Assembly (NCBI GenBank): GCA_046330225.1
Contig: JAXLTD010000006.1
Span: forward strand, 62,001 to 126,000
Source: CANJIV01 sp046330225
Lineage (GTDB): Bacteria; Actinomycetota; Thermoleophilia; Solirubrobacterales; Solirubrobacteraceae
Direction: 5' to 3'
Length of the DNA: 64,000 bases
How positions within the stretch are numbered: position 1 is the stretch's first letter; each line of letters opens with the position of its first letter. A program made the translations under genes and the position numbers. Below, piece by piece: positions 26,204 through 34,030 of this stretch. The notes below the pieces were generated by a model. That model did not search any database. It was given only the letters and a program-made list of their open reading frames with translations, and was not told the origin of the DNA.

Positions 26204-26787
26204 GACGCGCGATTGCGGTTCTGGTGACGGCGCCGATCGTGCTGCTGGGCTCGGTCGCCGCGCACCAGCTCGCCTACCTGCTCGCCGATCCGGCGGCGGC
26301 GCCGCGGGCCCGCCGGCTGGCCGAGACGGGCCACGGCTACCTCGCGCATGTGCCGCTGATGGCGATCGCCTGCGGCACCGTCGTGGCGATCGGATGCCTG
26401 CTCGCGCTCCGCGCCGAGCTCGCCGGCCCCGGCGCGGTTCGCGCCCGCGCCTGGCCCTACGCGCTCGCCGCCCCCGCCGGCTTTGCGATCCAGGAGCACG
26501 CCGAGCGCCTCGCGGCGACCGGGCAGGTGCCGTTCGGCGCCGTCCTCGAGCCCACCTTCCTCCCGGGCCTCGCCATGCAACTGCCGTTCGCGCTGCTGGC
26601 GTGGGCGGTCGCCTGGCTGGTCCTGCGCTCGGCGCGAACGGTTGCGCTCGCGGTCCGCCGCCGCCGCTCGGCCGCTCCCCGCCGGACCCGGCAGCGCGGC
26701 GTGCTGCCCGCCCCCGCCTCCCGCCCGCGCGTGTCCGTCCTCGCCGTGCTCGCCACGAGCGCGGCCGGGCGGGCACCGCCGGCCTGA
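26200..26787 (+). CDS. membrane protein of the copper operon
   Basis: A 195-residue protein whose ATG overlaps the copCD stop. Hydrophobic segments at the start (AIAVLVTAPIVLLGSVAAHQ), near residue 50 (VPLMAIACGTVVAIGCLLAL), around 90 and near 125 suggest four helices. Histidines (AHQLAYLL, GHGYLAHVP, IQEHAERLA) lie at predicted helix ends. The tail is basic. No family recognised; context suggests a copper or heme-copper-related role. Confidence 0.7.
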   Translation: MRRAIAVLVTAPIVLLGSVAAHQLAYLLADPAAAPRARRLAETGHGYLAHVPLMAIACGTVVAIGCLLALRAELAGPGAVRARAWPYALAAPAGFAIQEHAERLAATGQVPFGAVLEPTFLPGLAMQLPFALLAWAVAWLVLRSARTVALAVRRRRSAAPRRTRQRGVLPAPASRPRVSVLAVLATSAAGRAPPA

Positions 26788-26849
26788 GCCGCTGGCCCCG
26801 CTGCCGTCCGCCGGATGGCGGCGCTCACCCACCGACTCAGGAGAACCAC

Positions 26850-27578
26850 ATGCGACGCAGCACCGTCGCGGCCCTCGCCGCGACCGCCAGCCTGGCAGCG
26901 CCGGCCGCCGCCCAGGCACACATCTCGTTCCACCCCAACACCGTCCCCGAGAGCGCGTTCGCGACCCTCACGATCCGCGACCCCAACGAGTCCGAGACGG
27001 CGAGCGTCGTGAAGCTCGCCGTCCAGCTCCCGGACGGAGTCACCGATGTGTCCGCCGCCCCGCCGCCCGGCTGGACGTTCTCGACCAAGACCGAGAAGCT
27101 CGCCACCCCGATCCAGACCGAGGAGGGTCCGGTCACCGAGCAGGTCAAGGAGATCACCTTCACCGGGAACGGAAAGGACGGGCGAATCGTGCCCGGGCAG
27201 TTTCAGAACTTCCCGATCCTGACGAGCCTTCCGGGCACGGCAGGGAAGGTGCTGACGTTCCCAGCGGTCGAGACCTACACCGACGGGAGGGTTACGCGCT
27301 GGATCGGGCCGCCGAGCAGCGACCAGCCCGCACCGACCATCAACATCACCGCCAAGAACGGCCCGATTCAGGACGTCGCCGGGACCGAGGCGGGGCCGCC
27401 GGGGGCATCGAACGCCAGCACGGCCGGCGCCGACGCGCCGAGGGCCGCCGCCAAGGACGACGGGCCGAGCACTGGCCTCGTCGTGGCCGCGCTGATCCTC
27501 GGCGCGGTCGCGCTGATCGTCGGGGTCGTGGCGCTGGTCCGGAGCCGCCGGACCCCGCCGCCGGCGCCCGCCGCCTGA
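26850..27578 (+). CDS. YcnI-like (DUF1775) copper-binding protein
   Basis: A 242-residue protein. The signal peptide ends at AAAQA and the mature protein begins with His (HISFHPNTVPES), the mono-histidine copper ligand known for YcnI. The domain continues with FATLTIRDPNESE, PPPGWTFSTKT and FPAVETYTDGRV. A C-terminal helix (LVVAALILGAVALIVGVVAL) anchors it in the membrane. AGGAGAACC precedes the ATG. As in the Bacillus ycn operon, YcnI accompanies CopCD, which supports a copper acquisition module. Confidence 0.92.
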   Translation: MRRSTVAALAATASLAAPAAAQAHISFHPNTVPESAFATLTIRDPNESETASVVKLAVQLPDGVTDVSAAPPPGWTFSTKTEKLATPIQTEEGPVTEQVKEITFTGNGKDGRIVPGQFQNFPILTSLPGTAGKVLTFPAVETYTDGRVTRWIGPPSSDQPAPTINITAKNGPIQDVAGTEAGPPGASNASTAGADAPRAAAKDDGPSTGLVVAALILGAVALIVGVVALVRSRRTPPPAPAA

Positions 27579-27583
27579 GCGCA

Positions 27584-27614
27584 GGGGGCGGGCGGCCAGC
27601 CGCCGCCCGCCCCC
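27584..27614 (+). terminator. hairpin after the copper operon
   Basis: GGGGGCGGGCGGC and GCCGCCCGCCCCC form a perfect 13-bp stem with a 5-nt loop, 6 nt after the YcnI stop codon. Confidence 0.6.
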
Positions 27615-27625
27615 GTCGTGCGCCG

Positions 27626-27631
27626 TACACT
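27626..27631 (+). promoter_or_regulatory. -10 element of leaderless promoter
   Basis: TACACT, 6 nt before the GTG at 27638. Confidence 0.55.
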
Positions 27632-27637
27632 CGCCGC

Positions 27638-28441
27638 GTGGAGACGAGCGCCGCCGCGGCCTACGGCGAGATCCGCGCAGAGGCTGCCCGGCTGGCCGGG
27701 GGCCCGGGCGACATGGCGCCGCGCGTCGCCCTGCTGCATGCGATCTTCGTCGACTCGGGCCAGAACCACGTCTTCCCCGAGGTCGCCCTGCACGGCGCGC
27801 TGTGGGCCTTCGGCTTCTACGAGCGGCGCGGCACGGTCAGCCGGATGATCAGCTGGCGCTACGCCTACGACCGCGAGGAGCGGGCCCGGCGCGCCTACAT
27901 GCTGTTCGAGTTCGCGCAGGGCTTCAAGGAGGCCAACCGCTCCGTCTTCATCGACACGTACACGAACTACTGGTTCACGAAGCGCCACGGCGAGGCGCCC
28001 GGCGCCGCGGAGATCCTGCCCGCCCCTCTGCTCGACGCGCTCCACCGGGTCCACCGCGCGGCCCGCGCTGGCACGCGCCTGCCGCGGGCCGAGCGGCGCG
28101 ACGTGTTCGAGCGCGCCCTGCAGTTCGAGCAGGAGCAGACGGTCGGGCCGAAGGTGCGCGCGGAGGTCGCGAGGTTCGACTGCCCGGTGCTCACCGCCAT
28201 CGTGCTGCGCCCGGTCGTCCGGTTCGCGTACTTCCCGCGGCGAGAGTTCCTGCTCTTCCGGAACTTCGGCGACACCGACGAACGGATCGAGAAGGCGCTG
28301 CGCAGCTACGAGCTCGCCGAGGACGCCGGCTGGGACGCCGTCGGCTCCGCCATCCGCTACCAGGGCGTCCTCCCCGAGCGCTTCTTCGCCGACCCGCTCG
28401 GCTACGCCGACGGGCTGCGGGCGTCCAGCGCGCCGGCGTGA
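27638..28441 (+). CDS. protein of unknown function, about 267 residues
   Basis: Soluble, helix-rich protein with many aromatic residues (RMISWRYAYDREERARRAYM, FIDTYTNYWFTKRHG, VRFAYFPRREFLLFRNFGDT). No signal peptide or membrane segment, and no family recognised. Conserved-looking His/Asp/Glu residues are spread through the N-terminal half (VDSGQNHVFPEVALHGALWA). It is monocistronic, with a leaderless-type promoter choosing the GTG start, and is followed by the PiT gene. Confidence 0.75.
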   Translation: METSAAAAYGEIRAEAARLAGGPGDMAPRVALLHAIFVDSGQNHVFPEVALHGALWAFGFYERRGTVSRMISWRYAYDREERARRAYMLFEFAQGFKEANRSVFIDTYTNYWFTKRHGEAPGAAEILPAPLLDALHRVHRAARAGTRLPRAERRDVFERALQFEQEQTVGPKVRAEVARFDCPVLTAIVLRPVVRFAYFPRREFLLFRNFGDTDERIEKALRSYELAEDAGWDAVGSAIRYQGVLPERFFADPLGYADGLRASSAPA

Positions 28442-28488
28442 GGCCGCCAGCGGTCCGGTTCGTGAAGCAGATGTGAAAACCGAGTTGA

Positions 28489-29514
28489 ATGGGCGGCGTG
28501 GACCTCGGGCTCATCGTCGCCATCGCCTTCGCCACGGCGTTTGCGCTCACGAACGGGTTCCACGACGCCGCCAACGCCATCGCCACGCTCGTCGCCACCC
28601 GCGGCGCCACGCCCGGCCAGGCGATCGCCCTGTCGTCGGTCTTCAACCTCGCCGGCGCGGTCCTCCTCGGCACGGCGGTCGCCGACACGATCGGGAAGAT
28701 CGTCGAGCTGCCCCCGGACGACGCCGTGACGGCGATCGGGTCCGGCCTGGCCGGCGCCACCGCGTGGAATCTGCTCACCTGGTGGCGCGGGCTGCCGTCC
28801 AGCTCCGGGCACGCGCTCGTCGGCGGCCTGGTCGGCGCGGCCATCGCCGAGGGCGGAGTGCACGCGGTCAACTGGGGCGGCTTTGACGGGTGGCACCCGG
28901 TTGGCGTGATCGGGACCCTGGTGGTGCTCCTGATCTCGCCGGTGATCGGGTTCGTCGTCGGCTTCCTGCTCCTGCGCGCGCTGCGCCGCGGGGCGCAGCG
29001 CTGGACCCGGCGCTGGCGCCAGCCCCTGGTCGGCGGCGAGTGGGTCGCCGCCGCCGCGCTCTCCTACAGCCACGGCGCCAACGACGCCCAGAAGACGATG
29101 GGCGTCATCGCGGCCCTCCTGGTCGCTGGCGGCCAGCTCGACACGTTCTCGGTCCCGCTTTGGGTCAAGCTGCTGGCCGGCGGCGCGATTGTTTTTGGCA
29201 CGGCGCTCGGCGGGTGGAGGATCATTGCGACGATGGGACGGCACATCTTCGGGCTCAAGCCGCTCGACTCGTTCGCGAGCCAGACGTCCTCGACCGCGGT
29301 GATCCTCACGGCATCGCTGGTCGGCGGCCCGGTCAGCACGACCCAGGTCGTCGCCTCCTCGGTGGTGGGGACGGGCGCCGGGCGGCACCGGTGGCGCCAC
29401 GTCCGCTGGGAGGTGGTGCGCGCCATGGGGATCGCCTGGATCATCACGATGCCGGGCGCCGCCGTGCTGGCCATCGCTGCGCTGGCGGCCTGGAACGGGC
29501 TGGCGTCGCTGTGA
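28489..29514 (+). CDS. inorganic phosphate transporter, PiT family
   Basis: A 341-residue, ~10-helix transporter. Both inverted PiT repeats are visible: NGFHDAANAIATLVATRGA in the first half and SHGANDAQKTMGVIAALL in the second, followed by FGTALGGWRIIATMG and GGPVSTTQVVASS. These residues form the phosphate/cation site of H+- or Na+-coupled PiT carriers. GTGA overlap with the next gene, which is its usual regulator partner. Confidence 0.93.
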   Translation: MGGVDLGLIVAIAFATAFALTNGFHDAANAIATLVATRGATPGQAIALSSVFNLAGAVLLGTAVADTIGKIVELPPDDAVTAIGSGLAGATAWNLLTWWRGLPSSSGHALVGGLVGAAIAEGGVHAVNWGGFDGWHPVGVIGTLVVLLISPVIGFVVGFLLLRALRRGAQRWTRRWRQPLVGGEWVAAAALSYSHGANDAQKTMGVIAALLVAGGQLDTFSVPLWVKLLAGGAIVFGTALGGWRIIATMGRHIFGLKPLDSFASQTSSTAVILTASLVGGPVSTTQVVASSVVGTGAGRHRWRHVRWEVVRAMGIAWIITMPGAAVLAIAALAAWNGLASL

Positions 29515-30131
29515 GCGCCAAGCGCAAGCGCCGCTGGTTCCTGCCCGACGCGCCCGACGTGCTCGGGATGCTCGGCGTCCAGGCCGAGGCGACCGTCACC
29601 GGGCTGGAGGCGTTCGCCCGCTGGGCTCATGGCCAGGCCGACCTCAGCCAGGCCGTCCGCGACGCCGAGCACGAGGCCGATACGCGCAAGGCGGAGCTGA
29701 TCGCCGCCCTGCGCGAAGCGTTCACGACCCCGCTGCAGCCCGAGGACATCTTCGAGCTCTCGCGCGGCCTGGACGAGGTGATGAACGGCGCCAAGGACAC
29801 CGTGCGCGAGTCCGACGCCCTGGCCATGGCGCCCAACGACGACATGGCGAGCATGGCCGACCTGATCGCCGAGGGCGCCGCGCATCTCCGGACGGCCTTC
29901 GCCGCCTTCGGGCACGACACCGCCGGAGCCGACGCGGCAGCTGCCGCCGCCACGAAGTCCCAGCGGCGGTTGGAGCGCGTGTACCGGTCGGCGATGTCGG
30001 AGCTGGCCGGGAGCGACGACCTGCGCGAGGTCGTCGGGCGGGGCGAGCTCTACCGCCGGATGATCCGGATGTCCGACGAGATCCTCCTCGTCGCCGACCG
30101 CGTCGGCTACGCCAACGTCAAGGAGGCATGA
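29511..30131 (+). CDS. DUF47 (PhoU-like) partner of PiT transporter
   Basis: A 206-residue all-helical protein beginning at GTG 29511. RKRRWFLPDAPDVLGMLGVQ and later DAEHEADTRKAELIAALREA fit the DUF47/PhoU-like family, with acidic E-x-x-x-D clusters that bind metal in PhoU. Genes of this family almost always follow pit and are thought to modulate phosphate uptake. The end of the gene is followed by a repeat-rich intergenic region. Confidence 0.88.
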   Translation: MSAKRKRRWFLPDAPDVLGMLGVQAEATVTGLEAFARWAHGQADLSQAVRDAEHEADTRKAELIAALREAFTTPLQPEDIFELSRGLDEVMNGAKDTVRESDALAMAPNDDMASMADLIAEGAAHLRTAFAAFGHDTAGADAAAAAATKSQRRLERVYRSAMSELAGSDDLREVVGRGELYRRMIRMSDEILLVADRVGYANVKEA

Positions 30132-30270
30132 GCGCGGGGAGGCGGCGTTGACGCCGGGCGCATGGGGGTGCGGCACGCGGCCGGCGAGGCAAGCGGGCCC
30201 CGTGAGCCGGCGAACGACAGCACCGAGGAAGGGCCCACACCGCCCGGGCGGGACGGCGCGAGGCCCGTCA

Positions 30271-30314
30271 TCTCGCGCGCCTGAACCACCGGATCGGTGG
30301 CTCACGTGCGCAGG
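30271..30314 (+). repeat. palindromic dispersed repeat, copy 3
   Basis: TCTCGCGCGCCTGAACCACC then GGATCGGTGGCTCACGTGCG and CAGG. Its palindrome CCACCGGATCGGTGG and both flanking arms match the reverse complement of the copies at 21.7 kb with several substitutions. Confidence 0.65.
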
Positions 30315-30340
30315 TTCGCCCCGGCGCGCGGCGCCCCGGC

Positions 30341-30376
30341 GTTCTCGCGCGCCTGAACCACCGCCCGCGCGGTGTG
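30341..30376 (+). repeat. palindromic dispersed repeat, copy 4 (diverged)
   Basis: GTTCTCGCGCGCCTGAACCA then CCG, followed by a diverged centre (CCCGC) and GCGGTG. The left arm is the same as copy 3; the right arm is degraded. The 337-bp gap 30132-30468 holds copies 3 and 4 and the fadA promoter but no gene. Confidence 0.5.
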
Positions 30377-30389
30377 TGACCCCCTCACA
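30375..30389. promoter_or_regulatory. inverted repeat upstream of fadA
   Basis: TGTGA-N5-TCACA, about 80 bp before the fadA ATG; a candidate regulator site. Confidence 0.4.
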
Positions 30390-30409
30390 GCGTGGCCGCG
30401 CGCCGATCC

Positions 30410-30424
30410 GTACCCTCCGGGTAC
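30410..30424. promoter_or_regulatory. inverted repeat overlapping a possible fadA -10
   Basis: GTACCC-TCC-GGGTAC is a perfect 6-bp inverted repeat with a 3-nt centre. TACCCT inside it could be the -10 element, so a repressor bound here would block transcription of the fad operon. Confidence 0.45.
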
Positions 30425-30468
30425 AGCGCGAACGCGCGCGCGTGAAACGAGCGAAGGAGCTACGACTG

Positions 30469-31686
30469 ATGGCAGGGACCGACGCACTGGTCTTCGACGC
30501 GATCCGCACGCCCCGCGGCAGGGGCAAGCACACCGGGTCGCTGCACGGGACCAAGCCGGTCGACCTCGTGGTCGGCCTGATGCACGAGACGCTGATCCGC
30601 AACGAGAAGCTCGATCCCGCCAAGGTCGACGACGTGGTCCTCGGCTGCGTCTCCCCCGTGGGCGACCAGGGCGCCGACATCGCCAAGACGGCCGCGATCA
30701 AGGCCGGGCTGCCCGACACCGTGGCCGGCGTCCAGATCAACCGCTTCTGCGCGTCGGGCCTCGAGGCGGTCAACATCGCGGCCCAGAAGGTCGCCTCCGG
30801 CTGGGAGGACCTCGTCTTCGCGGGCGGCGTCGAGTCCATGTCGCGCGTGCCGATGGGCTCCGACGGCGGCGCCTGGGCGATGGACCCCGAGACGAACTAC
30901 GACACGTCGTTCATCCCGCAGGGCATCAGCGCCGACCTCATCGCCACGATCGAGGAGTTCACGCGCGAGGACGTCGACGCCTACGCGGCCCAGTCGCAGG
31001 AGCGGGCCGCGGCCGCCCAGGCCGAGGGCCGGTTCACGAACTCGGTCATCCCGGTCAAGGACCTCAACGACAACCTCGTGCTCGACCACGACGAGTTCAT
31101 CCGGCCGGGCACGACGGTGGAGACCCTCAGCGGCCTCAAGCCCTCGTTCGCCGCGATGGGCGACATGGGCGGGTTCGACGCCGTCGCGCTGCAGAAGTAC
31201 CACTGGATCGAGAAGATCGAGCACGTCCACACGCCGGGCAACTCCTCCGGGATCGTGGACGGCGCCTCGCTGCTGACGATCGGCAATGCGGCCACCGGAA
31301 CCGAGCTGGGCCTCGAGCCCAGGGCGCGGATCCTCGCCACCGCACTCTCGGGTGCCGACCCGACGATCATGCTCACCGGGCCCGCCCCCGCGTCCCGCAA
31401 GGCGCTGGAGAAGGCCGGCCTGACCGTCGACGACCTCGACCTCGTCGAGATCAACGAGGCGTTCGCCGCCGTCGTCCTGCGGTTCGTCAAGGACATGGGC
31501 CTCGACCTGGCCAAGGTCAACGTCAACGGCGGCGCGATCGCCATGGGCCACCCGCTCGGCGCGACCGGCGGGATGATCCTCGGCACGCTCATCGACGAGC
31601 TGCATCGCACCGGCGGCCGGTACGGCCTCGCCACGCTCTGCGTCGGCGGCGGCATGGGCATCGCGACCGTCGTGGAGGCGCTGTAG
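30469..31686 (+). CDS. fadA: acetyl-CoA acyltransferase (thiolase)
   Basis: A 405-residue thiolase performing the last thiolytic step of fatty acid beta-oxidation. Nucleophilic Cys is in INRFCASGLEAV, the catalytic His in GGAIAMGHPLGATG and the second Cys in ATLCVGGGMG; NEAF (VEINEAFAAVV) is also present. The start is set by GAAGGAG upstream. It forms a two-gene operon with the trifunctional-type FadB 2 bp downstream. Confidence 0.95.
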   Translation: MAGTDALVFDAIRTPRGRGKHTGSLHGTKPVDLVVGLMHETLIRNEKLDPAKVDDVVLGCVSPVGDQGADIAKTAAIKAGLPDTVAGVQINRFCASGLEAVNIAAQKVASGWEDLVFAGGVESMSRVPMGSDGGAWAMDPETNYDTSFIPQGISADLIATIEEFTREDVDAYAAQSQERAAAAQAEGRFTNSVIPVKDLNDNLVLDHDEFIRPGTTVETLSGLKPSFAAMGDMGGFDAVALQKYHWIEKIEHVHTPGNSSGIVDGASLLTIGNAATGTELGLEPRARILATALSGADPTIMLTGPAPASRKALEKAGLTVDDLDLVEINEAFAAVVLRFVKDMGLDLAKVNVNGGAIAMGHPLGATGGMILGTLIDELHRTGGRYGLATLCVGGGMGIATVVEAL

Positions 31687-31688
31687 CC

Positions 31689-33878
31689 ATGGGAGACCGG
31701 AACACCATCCGCTACGAGCGGGGCGACGACGGCATCGTCGTCCTCACCCTCGACGACCCCGAGCAGTCCGCCAACACGATGAACCAGGCCTACCAGGCCT
31801 CGATGGCTGCCGCCGTCGACCGCCTGGAGGCCGAGAAGGACGAGATCACCGGAGTGATCATCGCCTCGGCGAAGAGCACGTTCTTCGCCGGCGGCGACCT
31901 CAACGAGCTGCGGCTCGCCACGAAGGACCAGTCCGCCGAAGTCGCCGAGATGGTGCGCGCGCTCAAGAGCCAGCTGCGCCGGCTCGAGACGCTGGGCGTG
32001 CCGGTCGTCGCTGCGATCAACGGCGCCGCCCTCGGCGGCGGCCTGGAGATCGCGCTCGCGACGCACCACCGGATCGTGGTCGACGACCCCAAGGCCGTCG
32101 TCGGGTTCCCGGAGGTCCAGCTCGGGCTGCTGCCCGGCGGCGGCGGTGTCGTGCGCACCGTGCGCCTGCTCGGCATCGTGGACGCGCTCATGCAGCTGCT
32201 GCTGCAGGGCCAGCGGCTGCGGCCGGAGAAGGCCAAGGAGCTCGGCATCGTCGACGAGGTCGTGCCCACGCGGGAGGACCTGATCCCCGCCGCGAAGGCG
32301 TGGATCCAGGCGAACCCCGAGGCCGTCCAGCCGTGGGACGTCAAGGGCTACAAGATCCCCGGCGGCACGCCGTCGAATCCGAAGCTGGCCCAGAACCTGC
32401 CGGCGTTCCCGTCCAACCTGCGCAAGCAGCTCAAGGGCGCGAACTACCCGGCGCCGCACCACATCATGGCCGCGGCGGTCGAAGGCGCCCAGGTGGACTT
32501 CGACACCGCGATCGAAATCGAGGGCCGCTACTTCGTGGACCTCGTGACCGGCCAGGTGTCGAAGAACATGATTCAGGCGTTCTTCTTCGACCTCCAGCGG
32601 GTCAACGGCGAGCGCGGCCGGCCGGAGGGCATCGAGCCCTTCGCGGCCAAGAAGGTCGTCGTGCTCGGCGCCGGGATGATGGGCGCCGCCATCGCCTACG
32701 TGTCGGCCAAGGCCGGCATCGAGGTCGTGCTCAAGGACGTCTCCGCTGAGGCGGCCGAGCGCGGAAAGGGCTACTCGGTGAAGCTCGTCGAGAAGGCCGT
32801 CTCCCGCGGGCGCTCCACCCAGGAGCAGGGCGACGCCCTGCTGGCCCGGATCACGCCGACCGCCGATGCGAGCGACGCGGACGGCGCCGACCTCGTGATC
32901 GAGGCGGTCTTCGAGGACCCGGCCGTCAAGGCCCAGGTCTTCGCGGAGATCGAGCCGCATCTCGCCGAGGGGGCCCTGCTGGGCTCGAACACCTCGACGC
33001 TGCCGATCACCGAGCTGGCGCAGGGCGTCAGCCGGCCGGCAGACTTCATCGGGCTGCACTTCTTCAGCCCGGTGGACAAGATGCCGCTGCTCGAGATCAT
33101 CAAGGGCGCCGAGACGAGCGACGAGACGCTGTACCGGTCGCTCGACTTCGCCAAGCAGATCAAGAAGACCCCGATCGTCGTGAACGACAGCCGCGGGTTC
33201 TTCACGAGCCGCGTCATCGGGACGTTCATCAACGAGGGCATCGCGATGCTCGTCGAGGGCGTTCCGGCGCCGACGATCGAGCAGGCGTCCTCGCAGGCCG
33301 GCTACCCGGCGCCCGTGCTGCAGCTCTCCGACGAGCTCAACCTCAAGCTCATGCGGAAGATCCGCAACGCGGCCAAGGCGGCCCAGGCCACCGGCAGCGG
33401 CTGGGACGAGCACCCGTCCGAGCAGGTCATCGACCGGATGCTCGACGAGTTCGACCGGCCCGGCAAGCTCGAGGGCAAGGGCTTCTACGCCTACGAGGAC
33501 GGCAAGCGCACGGGCCTGTGGCCGGGACTGAAGGAGGCCTTCGGCGGCGCGAACCACGACATTCCGTTCCAGGACCTCGAGGAGCGGATGCTGTTCATCG
33601 AGGCGCTCGAGTCGGTCAAGTGCCTCGACGAGGGCGTGATCGAGTCCGTCGCCGACGCGAACATCGGGTCGATCATGGGGATCGGGTTCCCCGGCTGGTC
33701 CGGCGGGGTCCTGCAGTACATCAACGGGTACGAGGGCGGCCTGGCCGGCTTCGTCGCCCGCGCCCGCGAGCTGGCCGCCGCCTACGGCGACCGGTTCGAG
33801 CCGCCGGCCTCCCTTGTGGAGAAGGCCGAGCGCGGCGAGACGTACAGCGACGAGCCGGCGCTCGTCGCCAGCGCCTAG
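31689..33878 (+). CDS. fadB: enoyl-CoA hydratase / 3-hydroxyacyl-CoA dehydrogenase
   Basis: A 729-residue bifunctional beta-oxidation enzyme. The crotonase domain (1-~190) has the oxyanion-hole segments FFAGGDLNEL and NGAALGGGLEIALA and the catalytic glutamates in GGGLE and FPEVQLGLLPGGGG. From ~320 comes the NAD-binding domain (VVVLGAGMMGAAIAYVSAKA), then the catalytic dyad region GLHFFSPVDKMPLLEI and SRGFFTSRV. The C-terminal helical 3HCDH domain is duplicated. It should complex with the upstream thiolase. Confidence 0.95.
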   Translation: MGDRNTIRYERGDDGIVVLTLDDPEQSANTMNQAYQASMAAAVDRLEAEKDEITGVIIASAKSTFFAGGDLNELRLATKDQSAEVAEMVRALKSQLRRLETLGVPVVAAINGAALGGGLEIALATHHRIVVDDPKAVVGFPEVQLGLLPGGGGVVRTVRLLGIVDALMQLLLQGQRLRPEKAKELGIVDEVVPTREDLIPAAKAWIQANPEAVQPWDVKGYKIPGGTPSNPKLAQNLPAFPSNLRKQLKGANYPAPHHIMAAAVEGAQVDFDTAIEIEGRYFVDLVTGQVSKNMIQAFFFDLQRVNGERGRPEGIEPFAAKKVVVLGAGMMGAAIAYVSAKAGIEVVLKDVSAEAAERGKGYSVKLVEKAVSRGRSTQEQGDALLARITPTADASDADGADLVIEAVFEDPAVKAQVFAEIEPHLAEGALLGSNTSTLPITELAQGVSRPADFIGLHFFSPVDKMPLLEIIKGAETSDETLYRSLDFAKQIKKTPIVVNDSRGFFTSRVIGTFINEGIAMLVEGVPAPTIEQASSQAGYPAPVLQLSDELNLKLMRKIRNAAKAAQATGSGWDEHPSEQVIDRMLDEFDRPGKLEGKGFYAYEDGKRTGLWPGLKEAFGGANHDIPFQDLEERMLFIEALESVKCLDEGVIESVADANIGSIMGIGFPGWSGGVLQYINGYEGGLAGFVARARELAAAYGDRFEPPASLVEKAERGETYSDEPALVASA

Positions 33879-33892
33879 CGCGACTCAGGCCT

Positions 33893-33925
33893 CCCGGGAC
33901 CCCGGCGCCGCGCCGGGGTCCCGGG
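33893..33925 (+). terminator. terminator hairpin of the fadAB operon
   Basis: A perfect 15-bp stem, CCCGGGACCCCGGCG and CGCCGGGGTCCCGGG, with a 3-nt loop, 15 bp after the fadB stop. Confidence 0.7.
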
Positions 33926-34018
33926 GGCGCCGGGTCGCCTCCGGGCCGGGACGGTGGGGGGGCTCGGTCGCGTGCCAGGCCGTCCGGCGACCGGAGTCAG
34001 CCCGCCACGCCCGGGTGC

Positions 34019-34024
34019 TAGCGT
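34019..34024 (+). promoter_or_regulatory. -10 element before the MFS exporter
   Basis: TAGCGT, exactly 6 nt before an ATC codon (34031) in frame with the MFS gene. The TAG is also the in-frame stop that bounds this frame upstream. Confidence 0.45.
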
Positions 34025-34030
34025 CGCCGA

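Noticed and set aside
30375..30389. CRP/GlxR site
   Set aside because: The spacer between TGTGA and TCACA is 5, not 6, so a canonical CRP-family site cannot be claimed.
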